NCBI GenBank assembly: GCA_015501075.1
Contig: JADNYJ010000060.1
Location: 124,001-188,000, forward strand
Source of the DNA: Gymnopilus junonius
Taxonomy: Eukaryota > Basidiomycota > Agaricomycetes > Agaricales > Galerinaceae
Length of the DNA: 64,000 bases
Direction: 5' to 3'
The notes beneath the pieces were generated by a model that had not been told where the DNA came from, searched no databases, and saw nothing but the letters and a program-made list of their open reading frames with translations. Positions 12,297 to 24,141 of the stretch are shown here, piece after piece. A program made the translations under genes and the position numbers. The stretch's first letter is position 1. Each line of letters opens with the position of its first letter.

Positions 12297-14105
12297 AAGA
12301 ACAACGCTGACCCTTGCAACAAGTGTGCTCACCGCTACTCGTGGGTGTGTATCTCAATTATCCAGGAAAGAACTCATTGAAGGCTTAATGATCTCCTCGA
12401 CTATCCTGCATTTGCATTTGCATTTGTTAATGTGGGGTACTTGAGAATGATGATGAAAAGTCGTAGACATTGTCAAGAAGAGCAACAGCGAACGAGCGCA
12501 GTTGTAGCTTTATACCTGGTTTGTTGCCTTGGTTCTAGACAAACTCAATGCTCATTTTCAACGAAAGCGCAGCTGAGGTTGGTGGCGGCAGTACTTCCAC
12601 GTCGCCCGAAACCAAAAGTGGTATAACGCATTATCCGAGTCAGCACCAGTGGCATAAAGGGAAGGCGACATGAAGAGGGGCAATGCATTCAACAATCATG
12701 TGAAAAAAGCAGAGAAGCTCATGCCATGGATCGGCCAGTCGTGAGATTAAGCAGCAGAAGCAGGGAATGGCCAGAGAATGAAATTAGCATTAGCTCTGGG
12801 GAACACGGAAACCGTAAACAGAAGCTGAGAGAGTCATTGGTATTATCGATAGACCAAAGTCAAAGGCTCCCAAGTCGAGATTGTAAAATAAGACATGCAG
12901 TCAGTGCGCAGAACAAGAGGGCGCTTAAGTAGGTGCTAGAAATGGCTCCATGACGAGTTTGCCCTTTCTAATATCTACGTGGCGTCTCCGAAAAGTTTGG
13001 CATAGTCCTATTGAGGCAAACAGCCTGCCAGATATCACATATCCTTCTCGTGCATGAATAGTTTAAGAAGGAACCCGCACTCTGCAGATCTTGTGCCACT
13101 GGGAATCGGACGAACCAGCTCTAGTCATCTACTGGGCGAAGGAGAACGTATAATTCCAAAGAGCCTAAGACCCTTGCTTTCACTTGCGCTTCAATGCGAT
13201 TTTCGACGTATGTATCAGATTCTGCCGATATCCATCTCCCACCGGAGACGGTGTGCGTACTCGAATGTCATTTGTGGTGTGGGGGCCGGAGATTGATAAA
13301 AATGCCAAAATTCCATTTAATTGAAGGATACGAATAAGATGAATGAGGTTGAAAGGAAGGAATAAAAAAGCTGTCAGAAAGTTATATGCACTGAGTGGTC
13401 AAGTTCATCGAGATTTTGAGCGAAGTCGGTGAACAATCGGTGAAGTCTGGTTGCCATTTGCGTTGTAATTGGCTCTGGTTGGGTACTACTAGCGCCCCTG
13501 CGCCTTATGTCAGCTGTTCTCCGCCCCGTTCATTCAGTCCTCTTGGACCATTCCAATTTCCAACAACATTCCAAAACCCATTCTAACTTCTTCCACACTG
13601 TCACTTGCTACACATACCTGTCAGGCCCCCCAGATTCCTCCTACTGGAGATAAATGGCTACGAAGTGGATTAGAGGTGGATAATCTTCCGACATCTTGGA
13701 GTCTTGGACATTCATTCTTGTCTTGTTTGGTGTCCTCTTCTCACAGATTTACTGCGGTCCAGGAACCACGAGTAAATCCCTAAAAATTCCTCGTATATCT
13801 CCTCCTTCGGAAGGTAAACCCTGGCTAGGCCTGTTGGTTTCTACCATTAGAACATCAAAGCCTTCATCAACGAAGTCCTATTTTTAGATGCGTTTACCGC
13901 TCATCGAGCGGATTAAACGGTACTCTATCTACTTTACATCTTACTGATGTCATGTTGTCTGGGCATGTGCATACGTACCTTCGCCCGAAATTCGCAGGGT
14001 TTCAAATAACCCCATCATGGAAGAGCTTGAAAAGCGCACTGTTCGGTCTTACGAAGGTTTCCAACTTCCCTCCGAAGTCTTGCTGCCTGACACGCCATTA
14101 AGACG
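12297..14105. other. Long intergenic region with hexamer repeat
   Basis: I see no gene in 1.8 kb. A tandem hexamer (TGCATT repeated three times) occupies 12407-12426. An ATG at 14017 opens a short frame of about 57 codons that overlaps the first codons of the permease; it could be an upstream ORF but nothing supports translation. Confidence 0.4.
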
Positions 14106-16190
14106 ATGTCGACCGAAATTTCCAGCACCAATGGTTCTTCTATCGAGAAGGCTAACTTGGATAAAGACCTCCCCGACATACGAGTAGGGAGAAAATTAGG
14201 GGCGCAGTGCGGAAGCTCGACTGGACAATTACACCCATCATGACCATGTTCTACCTGCTATCCTTCCTGGTACGTTGATCTGTTTCAAGATTTTATTGCT
14301 TTCCTGATTACATGATGCTTTATCACGTACATAGGATCGTGCAAACATCGGTATATATTTCAAGAGTTATAATGAAAGTGTTGGCAATGTTTACCTAATG
14401 TAACCATTAGGCAATGCTCGGGTCGCTGGTTTAGAGAAAGGTCTTCATATGACCGATCGTCAGTACTCCATCGCTGTGACTACTACATATGTGTAAATGT
14501 TCCCCTTCACTCTTCTCGTTGAAGCAACTAACCCGTGGTTAGACCATACATCCTTTCCGAGCTGCCGTCCAACCTGGTACTGCGAAAAGTGGGCCCCAAC
14601 ATACTAATGCCAACTATTCTCACAATTTGGGGGATTATCGTTACACTACAAGGATTTGTGACATCCTACAAGGGTCTTATTGCTGCTCGATTCTTCTTAG
14701 GTTTGGTTGAGGGGCCGATGTTTCCTGGAATTGTACTGTATCTATCACAGTTCTACACTCGCGAAGAGTTGTCGTTGCGGTAAGCCAAGGCTCTCTGTCT
14801 TCCGCGGCCTCGGCTGACATCAATTTCAGAATTGCTTACTTTTTCTCCTCCGCCTCCGTATGTCGCCGCATTGATGGCAATCCCGCTATCTGACTTGTGT
14901 TTTATAGTTGTCTGGTGCATTTTCGGGACTTTTGGCGGCCGCAATTGGCAAAATGCAAGGCGTTGGAGGAAAGCCAGCCTGGGCGTGGATTTTTATTTTG
15001 GTTCATCTACCTTGTCTTGTTTATACCCATCACCTAACTAGTTTCTCAAAAGGAGGGGCTTTTCAGTTTCCTAGTGGGATTGATTGCTTTCTTCCTAGTG
15101 CCTGCAACTCCAAGAGATGCAAAATTCCTTACTGAGGAGGAAAAAGAGTAAATATCCCTACATGCTTGACGTCCTAAAATGTCCTTACCTCTTCTGTCTC
15201 GCAGAATCGTTATTCAACGCTTAGAAAAGGATCGTCCTTTTGTCAACCCGTTAGACACATTCAGCTTCCGCGAAGTCTTTGCATCTGCGGCCTCACCTCA
15301 TGTGATCCTCATTTTTATAATATACTTCCTGGGCGGGACGAATCTCTACGGGCTCGCACTTTTCTTGCCTTCAATTGTCAGTCAACTGGGCTTCAGCACA
15401 ACACACACCCAGCTCCTCAGTGTAGGTCCATTTGCTGCAGGGTTTGCTGGTGAGTAGCTCCCAGCCGGTGGAAATGCTTGTATCTAACTTTTTCCTCCAG
15501 TCACCATCTTAGGGGCATACTTCTCAGACCGTTATAAGCAGCGAACTATCCCATTGCTCGTTTGCTTGCTGATAGCTACGGCGGGATACGCCCTCTATCT
15601 GGGTTTGTTCTTTGCGTGGTTATCCTTGATGTATAGCATACTGATGCAACCATGTTCTAAAGGGTCTCACAGTAAACATACTTCTTACGGGTCACTTTTC
15701 TTGATGGTCTCAGGTATCTATGGAACTACGCCCATTATCGCGGCCTGGCTTTCAAACAATTCTGAGCCATACTATCGACGAGCCACCAGTATTGCCCTGG
15801 GCTTCGTTGCCACCAACTCTGTACGTCTTACATATGTTGGCTGTTCTTATCCGAGATGGCTTTCTTATGGGCTTTTAGGGTGGTATTTTGAGTACTTGGC
15901 GGTATCCTACTAAAGAAGGACCTGCATTCCGCAAGACGAACATAATGAACCTCACTTTGTATGCAAAACCCCCCTTTTTATCCTTTCTTTTTCTAACGTA
16001 TTTCAATAGCTCGCTTGTCATGATGCTGTTAACGATTATCAACTCTGGCATGCTTCACTATGCCAACAAGCGCAAGGAGGCTAAACGTGAAGAGATACTT
16101 GCGCCGTACGCCGATGGTGAGAAAGACGGTGGCACCCGTGCTTGGGTTGAGCTTGGTGATCGTCATCCGGATTTCCGCTATGTTCTATAA
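14106..16190 (+). CDS. MFS permease, allantoate/nicotinate (DAL5/TNA1) type
   Basis: About eleven exons encode a 12-span major facilitator. After a polar N-terminus (MSTEISSTNGSSIEKANLDK) come the family segments RKLDWTITPIMTMFYLLSFL, DRANIGNARVAGLEKGL, YILSELPSNLVLRKVGPN, and ARFFLGLVEGPMFPGIVLYLS with the membrane-proximal REELSLR. The second half has FLGGTNLYGLALFLPSIV, GAYFSDRYKQR and GTTPIIAAWLSNN. The stop is TAA at 16188-16190. Members carry allantoate, nicotinate, biotin precursors or small peptides across the plasma membrane. The exact substrate is not evident. The frame breaks once near 14187-14189, where a GGG would need to be GGGG to give VGEKIRGAVRKL; everything after is open and well spliced. 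Confidence 0.85.
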
Positions 16191-16460
16191 AGGGTCCCCT
16201 GTCGGATAAATCAAAGATATTCTTTTATAGATATTTAATCGAGCAAGGGCTTGACATCTAGTCAGTGGCCGTAGTATTGTAATATTTTGTACTCTGTCAA
16301 GAAGATAATGTATAAGCATATTATAACGAGTTAATAAGATAGAGAGGACAACGAAGCGCTTCAAGGCTCGACAGAATGATGCAAGAAGCGAAATTAGGTA
16401 TTAAAAGTGATGATATGGGATAAAGAGCCTCGTAAAATGGTATATTGTCAGAAAGGTGAC

Positions 16461-17717
16461 TCAGGCAAGTGAAGCGATAGTGAAGTCCTGTGTTAGAGAA
16501 TAATCAAATGGTCGATGAGTAGTTCCACAATATCAGAGGTCACTTACGACCCAAGTTGGTTGGCCGTAAGTAGCCGCGAATGCTGTCTGATTCCCAGTGA
16601 ATATTAAAAAGCCTGCCAAAGCAACATAACAATCAGTTTGCGATCCACCAATCATCAGTGCCTATTGACTCGCCTTGTATATAACCCAGATAAGTCGTGG
16701 GCAACGTTCCGTCAGGATTGACCCATTGTGCGGTCAGAGCCCCAGTGACTGTATCGTGGTACCACTTGAGAATACGTAGCTCAGCGCCAAGCACGTAATG
16801 GAGGAATAGATAACCTAGCGAACACTTACGATGGCACTTTCAATCGGTACAGGCAAGCCAGTGGCAGCAGTAAATGTATTGCCGGCCAAAACGGGAGAAG
16901 AGCCAGGAAAAGTCTGAAGGGTGCCTCCAAGGTAGCCAAAACTGTCAGCGACGAGAGGTTCAACGGAAGCCCACAGAGAATAATCCCAAAAAAGGAAACA
17001 ATACTTACTCGCTGGAAGTTGGGCCTATCATATTATTGGGTGAGGTGACATCTTTGATGCCACCTAGGAAAGGATATAATGCATTAGGTCCGTTCTAAGT
17101 GACAAGAAATGGGACGTCGAAGTTGGTCAGCCTCTAGGAGGATTAACGAGAACTTACGACGGTCTGAACATCGACAGGCCCTCCGTTCGGAGGTGTTATG
17201 ATCACCATGCGATTGTTTGGATCGGTGTCCGTCGCCAGACTCGCCTCGCCGAATGAGTTATATCGACTACTGAGAAAGCCCAGAGACGCTTTGCTTGCAC
17301 TGTCCAAAATCTCGATATTGGACGGAGTCCCGCTGTCGGCAGTCAAACATGACTTGGAGTTAACTAAACAAATAGAACTCAAGGACTTACGGCACAGTCG
17401 AAGCACTGGCGGAGCGTGCAGTTTCTTTGAAAACTGAATCATCAGATATGAAATCATCCATCTCAAAGATATACACGAAACGTACTTGTCCTCTGGCCCA
17501 GGGGCTTTCGGTGAGGGGGCAACGGAGGCAAGCCAGCAGCGAAGCGTTTTGCGTTTGTCATACCCCGAAGGGCGAGTTGCGGCACGGCTTCGTGTTTGTG
17601 GCTGACTTTGTGAGTGCGCATTTGGGACGGGGTAGGATTGAGCGGGGAGAACGCAGACACAGCAGCAGCTCCAAAAGAGAGCAGGAGAAGGCAGTAACGA
17701 ATGAATGGAGAACACAT
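16461..17717 (-). CDS. Secreted basidiomycete protein with GLPPLPP motif
   Basis: The ATG at 17717 starts a signal peptide (MCSPFIRYCLLLLSFGAA, likely cut after VSA). Then comes a short pro-region and the motif RGMTNAKRFAAGLPPLPPHR, which I recognise from many secreted proteins of mushroom-forming fungi with unknown function. Later exons contain FGYLGGTLQTFPGS, a Gly/Thr-rich body and the C-terminus DFTIASLA, stop at 16461-16463. Seven exons are inferred. One intron near 16610-16680 appears to use a GC donor (gcgagt). The dibasic and Arg sites around the motif could be Kex2 targets, but that is inference. It faces the MFS gene tail to tail with 270 bases between. Confidence 0.7.
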
Positions 17718-18267
17718 AGCGAGACGAGGTACAAATGATGATAGGGAATGTGAAAGAGAGTAAGCTGACCAGAACGAGCGACGATGGGTGAGATGTTGGG
17801 CAGGAAGAGCCTTGAAGGAAGGGGTAATGTCCCTGGTCCATAGCTTTATTTTATTCCAGAGTGGCTGGCAATAAGGCCGGAGCATTTCCCTTCGATCGAG
17901 TCTGGCAGCAGGAATTACAAGATAGACGGGTACTTGATCCGCAATGCTGAAGATGTGCATGTAAAGGTTCCGCAAAATAGATGTGATGAGCAGAACGCTC
18001 CAGCATCTCCTCGGCAAAGGCGATTCCCTTCCTGGACGTTCTGCCTTCTTTTGTGTCTTCTCTTGGACCTAGCCATGTACCAACTCGTGCTTCTCATTCC
18101 ACATATTCAGTTCAGTCTCATCCTCCGCTCCGCCTCTCGTGCTGCATTTAGTCCCGGCGTTGTTTATATATTCTTTCGCCCTAAAGCGTAGAAGTGAATG
18201 GATCCATGTAAATTTCAAGTCAGATGAGGATTTTACAAAAATCAAAAAAGAAATATTTCGGTATTTG
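17718..18267. other. Intergenic, promoter of secreted protein gene
   Basis: The gap lies between the 5' end of the secreted-protein gene and the 3' end of the hydratase gene, both read leftward. No exon is recognised. Confidence 0.4.
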
Positions 18268-19600
18268 TTACAATTTAGCGCCACCCTTCTTCAATACGTA
18301 GGCAACTCCTGCACCAAGGACGATCTTACCAGAGTTCAGGTTCTTCGTCTCAAATGCCACTTCGGTGGTACCGTTAGGGCCTTTCCCAACTTCCCAAATG
18401 CTGGTCTCAAGCTTGTCGCCAGGCTTGACAGGGGAAGTGAACCGCACACCATAGAATTTCAGCGCGCTCGCGTCGTTTCCGGTAACTGTCTTCAGGATTG
18501 CGCGAGCACCGAAACCGAAAGTAGAGAGACCATGAAGGATAACACCTCCGAAACCTGCTCCTTGCCCAATCTTGGGGTCTAATAATAATGTAAATGGTCA
18601 TAAAGCAGATGTTATTCGAATGACAGGTACGCACCTATGTGAAGGGGGTTGTAATCTCCGCTGAGACGGAAGATGATAGCTTGTTCAGGTGTGGTCTGGT
18701 CTTGTACAACCCAGTCCGCCTTTCGGTCTTTTGGAATGGGCTTGCCTTGGGGAGGCCCAGCAATGAACTTTGAGTACTTTTCACCTGTGACTTTGGCACC
18801 TAGGTTGAATGATGAAGACTAGGAAACCATAAGAACGATTTGAGGATCCACGCAGAGAAGACTGACGTATAACTTGGCATACACCTCGCCAGAAGGGCTA
18901 ACAAGCGTATTCTCAACAGTTAAGATGAGACCCGTCTCTGCATGTCGAATTCTGAGTATACAGATATATGCCGTAATATGTAGAATCACCCACTGTTTTC
19001 CACTACTCCTGTGTACCGTGATTTCCATGTCCAGCCTTCGCCACTGACGAGAGGAAGAGGCTTGATAATCTCAATTGATTGTGTAGCATGAACCTATGCA
19101 ATAAACATCAGCAAGTGAAAGGGCTTCGGCTCAAGTCCGGACGTACCACACGGTTGGGGTTGAGAGGAGGCAAGCCAGGGACCGAGCGAACTTTCATTCG
19201 TTCGCTGAAAAGATTCACTTCATACTCATTGAGCTTAAAAGGCAGAACGACAGGGTAAGTTGGAATCGCCGCAAAGTTGGGATCTGTAGTATGAGGATCA
19301 GAATTCGCCATTTCAAGTGGAAGGTGAGGAATGCCTTACCGAGCTCTATGTTGAATTTAGAGAACTGCAATGAGAAAATACGAAAGTTGAAAGGAAAGGT
19401 ACCAAGACACACCATAAACAAACTGAAAGTCATCAGCTTTAGCTCCTACGCCATTTGCGTATATGAGCAGGTCGCGTTTATTCCATGCAACCTAGTAAGC
19501 CGACACCTATGTCAGGCAAAGCCTGACAACTCGGAGCATGAGCACTCACAGGCTTATCTGGAAGAGTGAATCCAACAATTTGTGAAAGATCTCCAGGCAT
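18268..19600 (-). CDS. Peroxisomal enoyl-CoA hydratase 2 (MaoC-like, MFE-2 hydratase type)
   Basis: Start taken at ATG 19600 (MPGDLSQIVGFTLPDKP); an in-frame ATG further upstream gives a less typical N-terminus. The protein has the double hot-dog layout of hydratase 2: an N-terminal half with LPPLNPNRVVHATQSIEI and a C-terminal half with the catalytic hydratase-2 motif YNPLHIDP, split by an intron, then GFGGVILHGLSTFG. Its last residues are GAKL, so the end is AKL, a type 1 peroxisomal targeting signal. It would hydrate trans-2-enoyl-CoA to (3R)-hydroxyacyl-CoA in peroxisomal beta-oxidation. It is a stand-alone hydratase: no dehydrogenase domains of a full MFE-2 are attached. The stop is TAA at 18268-18270. 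Confidence 0.9.
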
Positions 19601-20005
19601 TGTGTCTTTTGAGAGTACAAAACGGTTGGAGAAAGGGAAGAGGTGGTAAGAGAGAGTTGAATACCGACACGCGGGGTACTTGGTAGCTTCGGCCATACCG
19701 GCATCCGTCTACCCGGTCGCTCAATTTAGCGCTCAAATACTTGGGACATTACTCATCACCGCCTATTACTGTCCTCCAGAACCATTCAGATAATTGGTAC
19801 CTGGCTATTATGAGAGAGATGCCAGTCTGGACCAAAATAATTCACTCTACTTAAATTGACAGCTGGATTACATTTCCCACCCGTCCTTGATAACGTACTA
19901 CTAGTACCATCCCATACATAGTATTGACTCCAAGCTCTCTTAAGGCGAATATTCAGTTCTTCCTTACCTTCCTGCGTATGGTCAGCTGATGGGTGAACAG
20001 GATTT
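19601..20005. other. Divergent intergenic region
   Basis: The hydratase gene reads left and the F-box gene reads right, so both promoters lie here. Nothing else is recognised. Confidence 0.4.
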
Positions 20006-21505
20006 ATGCTCATGTCGACGAGGTTACAGGGTTCCTTGGAGGACGCCCATGGCATAGTCCGAGATCAAACACAAATTTCTGGCAAGTGGCCATACTACCT
20101 GCTCTTACCTGCAGAACTTCTTCTTGAGATATTCACCCATATTTGCGATCAAAGAGAATCCTTAGACTTGATATCAACTACAGACGTCATCCTTCCAGGC
20201 CCATTCCTGCTTGGTAAAGTCTGCAGGTACTGGAGACAACTCGTGTTCTCTTCACCTTCCCTATGGACGTACATCCACCTCGTCTTTCGCTCTTCCAGGC
20301 TGCCTGGGGCAAAAAAATTCGACGCTCTACTCCTCCTCCTTCAAGGATATCTGCATCGTTCAAATCACTTCTACTTACCATTCGACTGGGTATGACCAGA
20401 CGGAACGCTCTTTTCGCGCACGAGCAATACCGCTCACTTTACAAATTGCTCATCCAAGAATGCTATCGATGGAAAGATATCGAAGTCTTTGATTGCGCAT
20501 CTTTAGTGGTGGAGTATATGCAGGAGACCCCGCTATCTCTTCCGCTGCTTCAGTCGGCCTCTTTTGGGACGTCCCGGACACCGATAGTGCATCCCCGTTT
20601 AGACGTTATATTTGTACAGAATGCACCACAATTGCGGAGTCTATCGCTGACCAGCATGAAGTTGCCGGAAGGTGGCCTACCTTATTATCATCTTACGCAT
20701 TTCACTGCATCGAACTTGTTCCGAAGCGACCTGCTAGATATCTTGAGGCGTGCACCTAATCTTCGTTCGTGTGTGTTGGTCGAAACAGGCGGGTCATTGA
20801 CGAACACGGTGAACCCTCCGTTGCCTAAGGTCGTTCTGAAGCACTTGGAATTTTTGACAGCTCGAAATTGTCCAGGCTTAGAAGAGCTTTTTGAAGGCAT
20901 TGCATCCGTGCCCGCGTTACGAGATTTTAGATGCACGGCAGGCACAGCACAGCACCCATCGCTTGGATCTATAAAGAATCTGTTGCATAGAAGTCAGTGC
21001 AAGTTGGAAACACTCCAAATTGGAACGGTTTGCGTGTGCAACGAGGGGTTGCTACGCTCCTAGACACTCTCCTAAGAGAGAGCGAGACGCTGACAAGACT
21101 GATGCTTCGCTTTGGCATGGACGAAGCGTTTCCAGAAAGCGTGCGACAATCTTGAATCCTCCTTGGTCGCCTGTTCCGTCAAGGTTATCCCAGGACACAG
21201 AGTTGCAGCCCCCGATTATTTGCCCAAATTTACAGCACCTCGAGATGGAATTCACGGGAGGCTCTGTTCTGCCTATTCTCCAGGTGCTGAAGAACCGCTG
21301 GTTATTTGGAACGGCGCTAGGTTCTGAACCCGCGCCGTACGGTGGCCATAAGTTCACGAAAATTGTGTCTGCATGCTTTCCAGAGTGGTGTAGAAGGGAA
21401 ATCATCCTTCAGCTTGGAGAAGAAATCAAGGAAGGGCTGGTGGTCGATTTTTTTCCCGAGACACCCGAGGAAAAGATGCTGAGGCTAATTGCCGACGAAG
21501 ATTGA
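20006..21505 (+). CDS. F-box/LRR protein, frame broken at two homopolymers
   Basis: The N-terminal F-box is LLPAELLLEIFTHICDQ followed by the typical VCRYWRQLVFSSPSLWTYIHL. Leucine-rich segments follow (LRSLSLTSMKLPEGGLPYYH; LDILRRAPNLRSCVL; LEFLTARNCPGLEELFEGIA; LDTLLRESETLTRLMLRFGM; CPNLQHLEMEF). The C-terminus is CRREIILQLGEEI to LRLIADED, stop at 21503-21505. F-box proteins of this mushroom-expanded type recruit substrates to SCF ubiquitin ligases. Frame is lost at 20388-20390 (GGG, one G short) and 21027-21028 (GG, one G short); between the last two LRR segments a 53-base intron (about 21143-21195) fits. Either an assembly problem or a young pseudogene. Confidence 0.65.
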
Positions 21506-22157
21506 CCTTGAAGTTTGAACTTGACGAAAGAGGCAAGCTCTTTGGCAGGTCAAAGTTGATGGGGTGTGGCATGTTGAACGTCATAGGTCATTTTTAGCTG
21601 TTTCTGACAGTTCCGGCTACATGTCAATTTGCTGATGGACGCACTTACAAAGTTACATGCTTGGATGTAGGGAATAGAGAGTCCTCACGAAGGTGGATAT
21701 AAGTGTGTAAAGGAACAAATCTGAGCAGGAAGTGTTGAGCGAGATCTTTATGGCGACTGAAGCCCGAAATTGAAGAATGCCACCTGGACTTGCCCTGGAC
21801 CTCTAATTTTAAAAATCTTAAGCGAGGGTCGGGACCGGTTCGGCGATGATTAAGAGTTGGTTGAAAGTAGTATAGTCTCTGAAGAAAAGTGTGTCTCAAC
21901 TGTGTCGCTGGATGAGCGGCGTATTTTGTCCTTGAATTGAAGAAATTCTTGAGCATGGACATGAATTTTACGTCGGATTGTCAATTGATGACGCCGATAG
22001 TGATGGCCAAATAAAGACTAGATTCCGATTTTGTGACATAAGAGAGTGTGCCAAACCGCAAAGTTCATAAATTTATCCAAACTGCATCTTTCTTCCTAAA
22101 CCTTCATCTTCCTCGTTCTTTCCCCGCCGCACTCATCGCCCTCTTAGACTGCTACAA
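21506..22157. other. Intergenic, promoter of UDP-glucose dehydrogenase gene
   Basis: No exon is recognised. CT-rich stretches at about 22085-22130 just before the UGD start are typical of fungal promoters. Confidence 0.4.
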
Positions 22158-24141
22158 ATGGCCCCTCTTAAAGTCACCAAGATCTGCTGCAGTGCGTGTT
22201 CCTTATTTTAACCTCCTGGTCGCCGCGTGCTGACCAGAGCGCTCTAAACTACCCCGCCATCGTGTAGTCGGGGCTGGCTATGTCGGTAAGCAACTTTTTT
22301 CGTTTCAGATGCTCTTGGCTCTCGTTCCAGCGTGGCGAGACGGCCAGCGGGCTCGAAACAATATCGCTACACTGATATCACTCACCCCTGTTATTTTGCC
22401 CCTTGCCCTTCCGAATAGGTGGCCCCACTTGCGCTGTCATCGCCCTCAAATGCCCGCACATCCAGGTCACCATCGTCGACCTCAACAAAGCCCGAATTGA
22501 TGCCTGGAATAGCCCCGACTTCGCCTTGCCCATCTATGAGCCTGGTCTCGTAGAAGTCGTTCGTCAGGCACGAGGCCGAAACCTTTTCTTTTCCACTGAT
22601 GTCGACAAGGGAATTGAGGAGGCCGATTTGATCTTTGTAAGCGTGAACACGCCCACAAAGAAAAGTGGAGTCGGCGCTGGTTTCGCCGCAGACCTGAAGT
22701 AAGTCATTCATGGCTAGCTTAATGGCGTTTCTCTGCAGGGGCTGATTGATGTGACATGATTTTTTCATAACTCGTGTTGACGCGTCGCTTCTACGTTTTC
22801 TTTCACGTAAATAAAGCTATGTGGAACTCGCCACGCGACGCATCGCAACAGTCGCGACTTCCTCAAAGATTGTCGTTGAGAAATCCACTGTACCATGTCG
22901 TACCGCGGAATCAATGCGCACAATCTTGGAGGCCAATTCGAGGCCCAACTGCCGCTTTGACATCCTCTCGAACCCCGAATTCCTTGCAGAGGGAACGGCT
23001 ATTGCTGACCTCTTCAGCCCTGACCGCGTGTTGATCGGATCCCTCCAGACGCAGGAAGGTATCGACGCTTGCGAGAGCCTGAAACAGGTCTACGCTAACT
23101 GGGTCCCGTGAGTCGCTTGCGTGGTATCCGTAGATTGTATGCGTTATTGACAATCTGCGAATGTTGATAGTGAAGACCGCATTCTCACTGTCGGCCTCTG
23201 GTCTTCCGAGCTGTCCAACTAGCCGCAAATGCTATGCTCGCCCAGCGTATTTCCTCCGTAAATGCGCTCTCTGCCCTTTGCGAGGCTACAGGGGCCAACA
23301 TTGATGAGGTTGCTCATGCTATCGGGTATGACTCGCGTATTGGGCCTAAATTCCTCAAGGCCAGCGTTGGCTTTGGAGGCTCTTGTTTCCAAAAGGATAT
23401 CCTCAACTTGGTTTACCTTAGCGAGAGCTGCCACTTGCCAGAGGTCGCTGCATACTGGCGCCAGGTTGTTGAAATGAACGAATACCAGAAGAGGCGTTTC
23501 TCGAAGAGAGTTGTGGATACCCTTTTCAATACTATTACTGGCAAGGTTTGTTTTCTCTAATTCTTGTTGTCTCGTACTTTGATGGCTTATCCATGTCCTT
23601 ACAGCGCATTGCAGTCCTCGGATTCGCCTTCAAGGCGGATACTGGTGACACTCGCGAGTCTGCCGCCATCACCCTTATCAGGGATTTCCAATCCGAGAAG
23701 GCTCTCGTCAATATCTACGATCCTCAGGTGTCACATGAACAGATCTGGACTGATCTTCAGGAGGCTAGCCCTCTTGCCCCGCTCAATACCAGTACGTCTC
23801 TTGCTCTTTTGTGCCGTACATTCTCATTCTAAAATAACCTTCTTTCGGTAGTCAAAAAACAGGTTACTATTTGCAAGTCTGCCATTGAAGCGTGCAAGGA
23901 TGCAGAGGCCGTCGTGATCGCTACTGAGTGGAAGGAGTTCAAGGACATCGACTGGGAGGCTGTGTATGCTTCAATGAACAAGCCCGCTTTCGTGTTTGAC
24001 GGCCGCTTGCTCATTGATGCGGACAAGTTGAGGAAGATCGGATTCACGGTATTATTTTTATCTTGCTTTTCTATTCATGTTTATTGATCACGATGATGAT
24101 AGGTTACCACCATCGGAAGGCCCTCAAGCACGCTGGTTTGA
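22158..24141 (+). CDS. UGD1: UDP-glucose 6-dehydrogenase
   Basis: Oxidises UDP-glucose to UDP-glucuronate with two NAD+ in the cytosol, feeding UDP-xylose and glucuronic-acid polymers. Exon 1 (22158-22191) encodes [11 protein letters not shown]. An 18-base microexon at 22268-22285 encodes the Rossmann loop GAGYVG, joined to [13 protein letters not shown]. Also visible are VSVNTPTK, the STVPCRT loop, [11 protein letters not shown], the lysine of KLAANA, and the catalytic-Cys motif [10 protein letters not shown] (about 23380), then [15 protein letters not shown]. The stop is TGA at 24139-24141 after GRPSSTLV. The length, about 465-470 residues, is normal. In the sequence as given, a TAG follows ELSN at 23220; one A missing from AAA at 23217-23218 would restore SKLAANA, so I treat this as a sequence error rather than a dead gene. 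Confidence 0.93.

Noticed and set aside
14017..14190. 57-codon frame starting MEELEKRTVRSYEGFQLPSE as an N-terminal exon of the MFS gene
   Set aside because: No donor in the right phase joins it to the permease; it may be an upstream ORF at most.
22158..24141. UDP-glucose dehydrogenase as a pseudogene because of the TAG at 23220
   Set aside because: Everything else is conserved, and a single A missing from AAA explains it, in line with the same pattern in other genes.
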